Source: Chitinispirillaceae bacterium
GTDB lineage: Bacteria; Fibrobacterota; Chitinivibrionia; Chitinivibrionales; Chitinispirillaceae
Assembly (NCBI GenBank): GCA_016926315.1
Contig: JAFGOU010000374.1
Coordinates: 1-5,641 of the forward strand
Direction: 5' to 3'
DNA: 5,641 bases
The notes under the pieces are model-generated. The model made no database searches. It was not told where the DNA came from and was given only the letters and a program-made list of their open reading frames with translations. Below, one piece after another: positions 1-5,107 of the stretch (position 1 is its first letter; every line of letters begins with the position of its first letter). The position numbers were made by a program, and so were the translations under genes.

Positions 1-346
1 GGTAGTTGAGCCGCTCCGGGAGCCGCGGGATCTCCTGGATGGCGGCTTCTTCAACCGCCTCCTGGATCTCGCTCAGGACCGCGCCCTCCTTGAACCGTTC
101 AAGCCCGGTGCGAAGCAGCGCATTGACCGGCGCGCTTCCCGACACCGCCTCCAGCGCTTTATCGTGGGCGTCGGCGTTCAGGTGGCGGGCGGCTTCGGCC
201 ACCAGTTTCGTGCCCCGCTTGCGGCAGACGATATAGTAGAATATGAGCCGTTCGATCACCACCGCTACCGCAAGGGCAAGGACCCCCAGTATCGCCCACA
301 TGAAAGGCCCACCGCCGTTGAACCATGCCGCTACTGTCTGCACCAT
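1..346 (-). CDS. MotA/TolQ/ExbB proton channel family protein, N-terminal part (gene runs off the left edge)
   Basis: This reads leftward from an ATG at 346 and is open to the window edge, giving 115 residues. The start is supported by AAAAGGAG at 363-356, nine bases upstream. A short N-terminus ends in GGGPFMW (residues 11-17). One strongly hydrophobic segment follows, about residues 15-40, ending in VVIERLIFYY, and then a long charged helical stretch (about 42-115) that finishes with IPRLPERLNY. This order (GGPFMW, membrane helix, IERL, cytoplasmic helix with IP-LxxRL) is typical of ExbB/TolQ-like subunits, which form proton-driven channels in the inner membrane that energise TonB-ExbD or TolR-TolA partners. 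The diagnostic second and third membrane helices lie outside the window, so ExbB, TolQ and MotA-like subtypes cannot be separated and no symbol is given. It is divergent from the exonuclease gene and appears to be the first gene of its own operon; an ExbD-type partner would be expected downstream, out of view. Confidence 0.85.
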   Translation of the reverse strand, partial: MVQTVAAWFNGGGPFMWAILGVLALAVAVVIERLIFYYIVCRKRGTKLVAEAARHLNADAHDKALEAVSGSAPVNALLRTGLERFKEGAVLSEIQEAVEEAAIQEIPRLPERLNY

Positions 347-426
347 GACTGCACGCTCCTTTTGGGATTAATCCGTTGAAATTGGAGAAGAAAGAAAATA
401 ATTCGTTTCGGTACCCGATCTATTGC

Positions 427-455
427 TTTTTACCGTCATGTCCGGTCCTTTTCAA
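427..455 (-). promoter_or_regulatory. Candidate sigma-70-like promoter for the proton-channel gene
   Basis: Reading the minus strand, TTGAAA (455-450, five of six bases of the -35 consensus) is followed by a 17-base spacer and TAAAAA (432-427, four of six bases of the -10 consensus). Transcription would begin near 420, leaving a leader of about 75 bases before the ATG at 346. The position and spacing are right, but the -10 match is weak and this is a by-eye call. Confidence 0.3.
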
Positions 456-565
456 AAACAGATGGACGTTTGAGAATGTCAAATCCGACAGGTGAACGTG
501 AAATGATCCTTTATGCAAGCGGTGTGCCACGGGAAAAGTGGGAGATTCAGGGGTTTTTTTTTAAT

Positions 566-622
566 CAGGTTACCTGTATATATCCTGCTGATATATCAGA
601 TTGAAATGTATATCACACTGAT
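566..622. repeat. Cluster of three short palindromes, possible operator array
   Basis: There are three inverted repeats in a row: CAGGTTACCTG (566-576), a perfect 12-base palindrome CTGATATATCAG (588-599), and ATCACACTGAT (612-622). Their centres are at about 571, 593.5 and 617, or 22-24 bases apart, close to two turns of DNA. The elements are not copies of one consensus, although the second and third share ATCA/TGAT half-sites. They lie upstream of the exonuclease gene in an AT-rich stretch. Binding of a dimeric regulator is an inference; chance is a real alternative in AT-rich DNA. Confidence 0.3.
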
Positions 623-741
623 TCCTGTCGTCGCATTTTTTCAGGCTTTTCCGGTTCAGGTAAGAAATATTTTAGGGAGACCGGGTTATATCGGGCATGC
701 TTAACCCTGCAACATAATCGCACCTGACCGAAAGAGGCCCC

Positions 742-1302
742 ATGAACAAACGACGAAAAACGTTGGCAGTTCCCTTCACCCGTTTTGCGGCTATCGACTT
801 TGAGACCGCGGACTATGGCCGCGACAGCGCGTGCGCGGTATCGGTGGTGGTGGCGGAAAAGGGAACAATCGTGGCGCGGGAGACAACGCTCATCAAGCCT
901 CCCCGCAGGGATTTCGTTTTCTCCTACCTGCACGGCATTACCTGGAACGATGTGGCGAAAAAACCGACCTTCGGCAAGCTGTGGAAGGGGCTGAAACCGC
1001 TTTTCAGGGGCGTGGATTTCGTGGCAGCGCACAACGCCTCGTTCGATCGCAGCGTGTTGTGTGCCTGCTGCGAAATGGAGGGACTTAAACCGCCTGATCT
1101 GCCGTTTCTCTGCACCATGAAACTCGCGCGCCGGCAATGGGGGGTGTTTCCCACCAAACTGTCGGACGTCTGCCGCCATTTCAGCATCCCCCTCAAGCAC
1201 CACGATGCCGCTTCCGATGCGTTTGCGTGCGCGAAAATCGTGCTGGAGGCGGTGGAGACAGGGGTACCTGCAGGAGCGTTCTTAAAGAAAATCGCGGTGT
1301 AA
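742..1302 (+). CDS. DnaQ-like DEDDh 3'-5' exonuclease domain protein
   Basis: A 186-residue protein made almost entirely of one RNase H-fold exonuclease domain of the kind found in the DNA polymerase III epsilon subunit. All metal-binding and catalytic positions are visible: D19 and E21 in AIDFETA (Exo I), D102 in AAHNASFDR (Exo II), and H154 with D159 in HHDAASDA (Exo III, the HxAxxD pattern of the DEDDh class). HGIT at 64-67 is another usual signature. Such enzymes remove nucleotides from 3' ends using two metal ions; stand-alone members serve in proofreading, repair or RNA trimming, and the sequence does not decide which. It lacks the C-terminal polymerase-binding extension expected of a full epsilon subunit, so dnaQ itself is doubtful. 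The start at 742 follows AAAGAGG (731-737) with only four bases between. It appears monocistronic, convergent with a possible small gene at 1328-1447. It is cytoplasmic, with no signal peptide or membrane segment. Confidence 0.88.
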   Translation: MNKRRKTLAVPFTRFAAIDFETADYGRDSACAVSVVVAEKGTIVARETTLIKPPRRDFVFSYLHGITWNDVAKKPTFGKLWKGLKPLFRGVDFVAAHNASFDRSVLCACCEMEGLKPPDLPFLCTMKLARRQWGVFPTKLSDVCRHFSIPLKHHDAASDAFACAKIVLEAVETGVPAGAFLKKIAV

Positions 1303-1324
1303 GCATATGGCAAGTCTGGCCGGA

Positions 1325-1346
1325 TTTTCAAGCATCGTCTTGAAAA
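1325..1346. repeat. Inverted repeat in the convergent 3' region
   Basis: TTTTCAAG (1325-1332) and CTTGAAAA (1339-1346) can form an 8-bp stem with a six-base loop. It lies 22 bases after the exonuclease stop and overlaps the stop codon of the minus-strand 39-codon frame, the location where a bidirectional terminator would be expected. The stem is AT-rich and has no following T-run beyond its own arm, so efficient intrinsic termination is doubtful. Confidence 0.3.
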
Positions 1347-1447
1347 CCCTGTAGCGTAGATGCAAGGGAAATATCCTCCGGAAGGGTGGATTTTACAAAC
1401 TGCAGACCCTGATCCTGCTTGACCGGGATGTTTAAATCCTTCTCCAT
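1328..1447 (-). CDS. Possible small protein of 39 residues, unknown function
   Basis: An ATG at 1447 opens a frame of 39 codons ending in TGA at 1330-1328. AGGAGG on the minus strand (1457-1452) stands four bases before it and is the strongest Shine-Dalgarno match in the window. The frame stays open upstream to 1681, but that part lies antisense to the thiD2-like gene and has no start signal of its own, so the ATG at 1447 is preferred. The predicted peptide begins MEKDLNIPV and ends LQGFQDDA. It is soluble, slightly acidic, has no cysteine, and shows no signal peptide or membrane segment. I do not recognise a family. It would be convergent with the exonuclease gene (25-base gap between the stops) and divergent from the thiD2-like gene. 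With so few codons chance cannot be excluded; the ribosome binding site and the otherwise empty intergenic position are the main support. Confidence 0.45.
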   Translation of the reverse strand: MEKDLNIPVKQDQGLQFVKSTLPEDISLASTLQGFQDDA

Positions 1448-1451
1448 ATAC

Positions 1452-1457
1452 CCTCCT
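1452..1457 (-). promoter_or_regulatory. Strong ribosome binding site (AGGAGG) for the 39-codon ORF
   Basis: CCTCCT on the plus strand reads AGGAGG on the minus strand, a perfect anti-16S match, four bases before the ATG at 1447. The spacing is on the short side, but the exonuclease gene at 742 uses the same four-base gap. This site is the main reason for calling the small gene. Confidence 0.5.
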
Positions 1458-1511
1458 ATATCCCCCTTTTTCGAGGTGCATGACGTATATTTTTCCTCAC
1501 TTTTATGGTCC

Positions 1512-1529
1512 GCGCCGGGGATCCGGCGC
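1512..1529 (+). other. GC-only hairpin next to the thiD2-like gene start
   Basis: GCGCCGG (1512-1518) and CCGGCGC (1523-1529) form a perfect 7-bp all-GC stem with loop GGAT. It ends 11 bases before the preferred start at 1541 and lies just after the alternative ATG at 1505. No T-run follows on either strand, so it is not an intrinsic terminator. A stable structure this close to a start without a Shine-Dalgarno site could limit ribosome access, but that is inference. Confidence 0.45.
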
Positions 1530-1540
1530 TCCGGCATCCG

Positions 1541-2008
1541 ATGACAGAAAAAAAAGGCATTTTCCGTATTATCGATGCGAATGGGAACCGCCTTCGCGAG
1601 GCGTTGCGGGTGATCGAGGAGTATTACCGGTTTATTGATGAACGACCGGAAGCGTGTATCAGGCTGAAGAAGGCGCGGCATTCGCTTGTCGGTTCGGAAA
1701 AAGCGATCGGCATGGAGCGACTTCTGGCGGCGCGGGACACGGTCAACGACTGTTTTGCCGTTAAAAACCGTCCCGAAGAGCTTAAACGAGAAGGAATCGC
1801 CGCGTTGCTTGCGGCCAATTTCAAGCGCGGGCAGGAGGCGGCCCGCGTGCTTGAGGAGTATGCAAAAATCGAAGGTGGCGCCGTGCTGTGTGCACAGGCA
1901 AAAGCGGCGCGGTTTGCGCTGTACCGACTGGAAAAGGAACTGCTGAGTGGCAAAAAGAAAGAACGGAAGCGAACGGGACGAAAGCGCGTCGCCGCAAAAA
2001 CCGTCTGA
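1541..2008 (+). CDS. thiD2: ThiD2-like protein (probable hydroxymethylpyrimidine phosphate kinase), stand-alone domain
   Basis: A 155-residue cytoplasmic protein resembling the ThiD2 domain, often found fused to the N-terminus of thiamin-phosphate synthase ThiE. Visible signatures, counted from the start used here, are RIIDANGNRLREALRVIEEY (9-28), LLAARDT (61-67), ANFKRGQEAARVLEEY (92-107) and the closing RFALYRLEKEL (124-134). The family is described as a monofunctional kinase that converts HMP phosphate to HMP pyrophosphate in thiamin synthesis; I assign the activity by resemblance only. No ThiE domain follows. Instead there is a lysine/arginine-rich tail (about 137-155) encoded where the gene overlaps ftsK. 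Start choice: ATG 1541 puts the conserved core near the N-terminus; ATG 1505 in the same frame would add 12 residues unlike the family. Neither has a clear Shine-Dalgarno site. A TATATT at 1486-1491 could be a -10 box, but no -35 box is evident. No TPP riboswitch was seen upstream. It is probably the first gene of the thiD2-ftsK-lolA run. Confidence 0.72.
   Translation: MTEKKGIFRIIDANGNRLREALRVIEEYYRFIDERPEACIRLKKARHSLVGSEKAIGMERLLAARDTVNDCFAVKNRPEELKREGIAALLAANFKRGQEAARVLEEYAKIEGGAVLCAQAKAARFALYRLEKELLSGKKKERKRTGRKRVAAKTV
1932..1938 (+). promoter_or_regulatory. Ribosome binding site deciding the GTG start of ftsK
   Basis: AAAAGGA lies inside the end of the thiD2-like coding sequence, eight bases before the GTG at 1947. 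It supports a GTG start that overlaps the upstream gene by 62 bases. The next in-frame ATG (2142) would remove the first membrane segment. Confidence 0.6.
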
Positions 2009-4433
2009 TTTCGGGCACGAGATATGGGGACTGCTCTATATCGCCATCGCGGTCCTCGTGCTGATTGCGCTTGTCTCACATTTGATTAACGGAAGCTCGA
2101 ACATCCTCGGGCAATACCTCGGCAGTTCGCTCGCGGGAGGGATGATTTTTCTCCTGGGAGTCATTCCCTCGTTCCTGGTTCCGGCAGGGATCGGGGCCAT
2201 CGGCTGGATTCGTTTACGCGGGGATCAGCCTGCGATGCGAAGCCTGCTGACCTGGACCCTGCTCGCGCTTGAACTGTGCGTCGTACTCGCTATTCACCAG
2301 CTTCCGCTTATCGCCGCGGGAAAACTGGCCCCGGTGGACGCCAACTGGATCGGCGTCAGCGCGGTGCGGCTCGTCAAGCCGGTTTTCGGCGCGCACCAGT
2401 TCGGTCCGTATTTCATCATCGGGCTTGCGCTCATCGTTACCGTGCTTTTGAGTTTTAAAATTTCTCCGGTTGTCGCGGCAAAGGCGATTGCTGATGCGGC
2501 CCGCTGGCTTTGGTCGGCAGGTGCCGGAACGTTTGCCCGGCTGTTTGAAAAAACCGCAGAGGACCGTGTTTCTTCGGAGCCCGTCGCACCGGCCGATGTG
2601 GACAGCGCGGCGGTTGAACCGAAGCGTTCGCGCTCCCGCAAGGAGTCGCCCGCCTCCGAATTCGCCGCCGCGGCCGTTGCCGACGCTGTTGGCGATATCG
2701 ATCCGGTGGAGGAGGAGCAGAGGAAGCAGTTTGAGCAGGAGCTTGCCGCCTTCAGGGAGAAGAAACGTGCGCCGATCAAGATCATGACCGTGGAGACCGC
2801 CGAACTGGAAACCGACGACCCGCAGATCGACGCCAGCAGGGTGCGCATCGATGGCGAGGCGAAGGAGGGAGACGACGGGTCGCGCGGAAAACGGCGAGGC
2901 ATGCCGGCCGTGCCTGAGGAGCCGGCCGCTCAGGCGGTGCCGCTCAAACCGTACGAGATCCCGAAGCCGGACATCCTGACCGATCCGCCGCCGCTGTCGG
3001 GAATGATTGACAAGGAGGGTATCGAGAGGAACTCGGCGATCCTCGAAAAAACCTTGTCGAATTTCGGGGTTGAGGGCAAGGTGGTCGCGGTAAGCCCGGG
3101 CCCGGTGGTCACCCGGTACGAGATCGTTCTCGCGCCCGGTATCAAGATCAACAAGGTTGTCAATCTGCAGAACGATATCTCCATGGCGGTCGGCGGTCAG
3201 CCGATCCGCATCGAGGCACCGATCCCGGGCAAGTCGGCGGTGGGCATCGAACTGCCCAACACCGAACGCCAGATCGTCTATTTCAAGCACATCCTGACGG
3301 CCGATGTTTTCGTGAAATCAAAGGCGAAGCTGCCGGTGGTCATCGGCACCAACATCTCGGGTGCGCCATACGTTGCCGACATATTCAAAATGCCGCACAT
3401 GCTCATCGCGGGCCAGACCGGTTCGGGCAAGAGCGTCTGCATCAACTCGATCATCTGCAGCCTGCTCATGACAAAAAAGCCGGAGGAGTTGCGGCTTATC
3501 ATGATCGATCCAAAAAAAGTGGAGCTATCGTTTTACAACGGCATCGCGCACCTGCTCTCACCCGTGGTCACCGAGTCAAAAGAAGCGGTCAAGGCGCTCC
3601 ACTGGGGCGTGGGAGAGATGGAACGGCGCTACCGGTTGCTCGCCAAGGTCGCGGCGCGCAACATCGATTCGTTCAACAGCCGGGTGGAGAGCGGCAAGCT
3701 CAAGGAGTTACTCCCGGAGGAGGACAATAAACCGCTTCCCTTTATCGTTATCCTTGTTGACGAGCTGGCCGATCTCATGACCAAGTCGTCCAAGGACGTT
3801 GAAACGTTGATCCAGCGGATCGCGCAGCTTGCGCGCGCCGTGGGGATCCATCTGATCGTGGCGACCCAGCGTCCGTCGGTAGACATCATCACCGGACCGA
3901 TCAAGGCAAATCTGACATCGCGCATCGCCTTCAGGACCATCCAGTCGAACGATTCGCGGACGATCCTCGATCACATCGGCGCGGAAAAGCTTCTCGGCAT
4001 GGGAGACATGCTGTTCCTGCGCAACGGCGCTCCACAGATCGAGCGGTTCCATGGCGCGTTCATTTCAGAGGAGGATGTTGAAAAAATCGGCAACGCGGTG
4101 CGAAGCCAGGAAGTGCAGATTGATAAAATAGAAAGTTTTTCCGCTGTAATGGGCGGTGATGACGATGATGAAGAGGGTGGCGCAGGAAGCGGCAATCACG
4201 ACGAACTGTTCGAGGAGGCGGCGCGGATCATCGCTGACACCGGGCTGGGATCGACCTCGCTTTTGCAGCGGCGTCTCAATCTCGGGTATGCGCGTGCCGG
4301 GCGGATCATGGACCAGCTTCAGGAGGCCGGGTTCGTCGGCCCGCCGAACGGCAGCAAGGCGCGCGACGTGCTGGTGCGATTCGATGAGATTGACGAACTG
4401 CTCGCAGGGCTGAGAAGGCCGGAGCAGGGGTAA
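1947..4433 (+). CDS. ftsK: DNA translocase FtsK (FtsK/SpoIIIE family)
   Basis: An 828-residue septal DNA pump that moves chromosome ends apart before division and activates dimer resolution at dif. The N-terminus has about four membrane segments (roughly 26-47, 60-88, 101-123, 152-170). A long Ala/Pro/Glu-rich charged linker runs from about 175 to 345. The motor follows, with GPVVTRYE at 385-392, Walker A GQTGSGKS at 489-496, DPKKVEL at 521-527, Walker B VILVDE at 601-606, and VATQRPSVDIITGPIKANL at 638-656. An acidic spacer near 737-744 leads to the winged-helix gamma domain (about 752-812, with STSLLQRRLNLGYARA and GSKARDVLV), which reads orienting DNA sequences. Every key motor residue is intact. 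The length is close to Bacillus SpoIIIE (just under 800) and far below E. coli FtsK (over 1,300), mostly because the linker is short. Translation begins at GTG inside the preceding gene, suggesting coupling; lolA follows after 23 bases. Confidence 0.97.
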   Translation: MAKRKNGSERDESASPQKPSDFGHEIWGLLYIAIAVLVLIALVSHLINGSSNILGQYLGSSLAGGMIFLLGVIPSFLVPAGIGAIGWIRLRGDQPAMRSLLTWTLLALELCVVLAIHQLPLIAAGKLAPVDANWIGVSAVRLVKPVFGAHQFGPYFIIGLALIVTVLLSFKISPVVAAKAIADAARWLWSAGAGTFARLFEKTAEDRVSSEPVAPADVDSAAVEPKRSRSRKESPASEFAAAAVADAVGDIDPVEEEQRKQFEQELAAFREKKRAPIKIMTVETAELETDDPQIDASRVRIDGEAKEGDDGSRGKRRGMPAVPEEPAAQAVPLKPYEIPKPDILTDPPPLSGMIDKEGIERNSAILEKTLSNFGVEGKVVAVSPGPVVTRYEIVLAPGIKINKVVNLQNDISMAVGGQPIRIEAPIPGKSAVGIELPNTERQIVYFKHILTADVFVKSKAKLPVVIGTNISGAPYVADIFKMPHMLIAGQTGSGKSVCINSIICSLLMTKKPEELRLIMIDPKKVELSFYNGIAHLLSPVVTESKEAVKALHWGVGEMERRYRLLAKVAARNIDSFNSRVESGKLKELLPEEDNKPLPFIVILVDELADLMTKSSKDVETLIQRIAQLARAVGIHLIVATQRPSVDIITGPIKANLTSRIAFRTIQSNDSRTILDHIGAEKLLGMGDMLFLRNGAPQIERFHGAFISEEDVEKIGNAVRSQEVQIDKIESFSAVMGGDDDDEEGGAGSGNHDELFEEAARIIADTGLGSTSLLQRRLNLGYARAGRIMDQLQEAGFVGPPNGSKARDVLVRFDEIDELLAGLRRPEQG

Positions 4434-4456
4434 GGCGGTATGAGGAATAACCACCG

Positions 4457-5107
4457 ATGAAAAATGTTTTGTGCAGGCAGCTCGCGTGGGTGATCGTTTT
4501 TTTGTTTACGGCAATCGCGGCACCGGATGTTGCCGGGGGAGCGGAGGGGTCCTCGCCGCTTCTCGCGCTTCTGAGGAAGAACTACGATCCGGCGCGTTCG
4601 ATTGTCGCCGATTACTCCCTTGTCATCTACTGGAGCGTCAGGGAGAAAAAGGAGATGCGTTCGGGGTCCATCAGACTTGACTCAGGCGATTGTTTTTTTA
4701 TCACCACAGGCGACGAGCGTTTCGTCAGCAACGGGACCACCTACTGGCATTATAATGCGAAGTCCAGGCAGGTGGTGATTAAAAATCTTGCCAACGTTGA
4801 TATGTCGATGCTTCCATCCCAGCTTTTTGCACGATTCATCGTTTCCTGCCCGTTCAAACAGCGGGGGCGCGAAAAGGGCATTGTCGAACTCGCCTGGACG
4901 AACGATTCGGCGGGCGCTCCCTACCGGACGATTCATGTCTGGGCAAGGGAGAAGGACGGTTTGATCGCGAAATGCCTGATGACCGACCGTAACGGCAACA
5001 CGTTTACCTATACGTTCACCGGCATGACGACGGGAGCAAAAAAAAACAGGAGGGTGTTTGAATTCGCGATTCCTAAAAATGCCGCGGTCGTTGATCTGCG
5101 GGAATAG
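4457..5107 (+). CDS. lolA: Outer-membrane lipoprotein carrier protein LolA
   Basis: A 216-residue secreted protein. It has a Sec-type signal peptide: a short charged start, a hydrophobic core at about 9-22, and likely cleavage near residue 29 after VAGGA. The mature part looks like LolA, the periplasmic chaperone that takes lipoproteins from the LolCDE transporter across the periplasm to the outer membrane. The best evidence is the beta-strand pattern GTTYWHYNAKSRQVVIKNL (93-111), matching the family's W-x-Y followed by Q-V-hydrophobic, then the LPSQLFARF loop (119-127) and the closing strand VFEFAIPKNAAVVDLRE (200-216), comparable to the C-terminus of E. coli LolA. Length is typical. GAGGA at 4442-4446 lies ten bases before the ATG. 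Its place right after ftsK repeats the ftsK-lolA order known from E. coli and strengthens an assignment that sequence alone leaves moderate, since LolA-like folds diverge strongly. Confidence 0.85.
   Translation: MKNVLCRQLAWVIVFLFTAIAAPDVAGGAEGSSPLLALLRKNYDPARSIVADYSLVIYWSVREKKEMRSGSIRLDSGDCFFITTGDERFVSNGTTYWHYNAKSRQVVIKNLANVDMSMLPSQLFARFIVSCPFKQRGREKGIVELAWTNDSAGAPYRTIHVWAREKDGLIAKCLMTDRNGNTFTYTFTGMTTGAKKNRRVFEFAIPKNAAVVDLRE

Larger units (their letters stand above)
347..741. other. Divergent intergenic region of about 395 bp without a convincing gene
   Basis: This region separates the minus-strand proton-channel gene from the plus-strand exonuclease gene. It is visibly AT-richer than the flanking genes, especially from 550 to 720. 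It holds the minus-strand promoter candidate (427-455), a run of nine T (554-562), three short palindromes (566-622), and an inverted repeat GGGTTA (683-688) / TAACCC (702-707) about 35 bases before the exonuclease start. A CATAAT at 713-718 resembles a -10 box for the exonuclease gene, but no matching -35 box is found at the correct distance. A 63-codon frame at 513-704 has no ribosome binding site and no family resemblance and is not called. Confidence 0.6.

Noticed and set aside
528..562. Possible intrinsic terminator ending in nine T at 554-562
   Set aside because: The only nearby stem is a 4-bp CCAC/GTGG at a distance from the T-run, and no plus-strand gene ends upstream of it.
513..704. 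Plus-strand frame of 63 codons in the divergent intergenic region
   Set aside because: It has no ribosome binding site and no recognisable features, and overlaps AT-rich presumptive regulatory DNA.
613..1203. Minus-strand open frame of 196 codons, and another at 924-1481
   Set aside because: Both are antisense to the exonuclease gene, which carries every catalytic motif; neither has family features or a ribosome binding site.
1303..1540. Possible TPP riboswitch upstream of the thiD2-like gene, prompted by an ACCCTGATC stretch near 1406-1414
   Set aside because: The conserved CTGAGA element and the remaining P4/P5 core are absent, the match is a few bases only, and the stretch lies inside the minus-strand 39-codon frame.
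2214..3290. Long minus-strand open frame of 358 codons
   Set aside because: It is antisense to ftsK, is rich in Arg/His/Asp as expected from reading GC-rich codons backwards, and matches no family, whereas FtsK motifs fill the plus strand.
4156..4413. Plus-strand frame of 85 codons inside the end of ftsK
   Set aside because: It is out of frame with the well-conserved FtsK gamma domain encoded by the same DNA and has no start signal.
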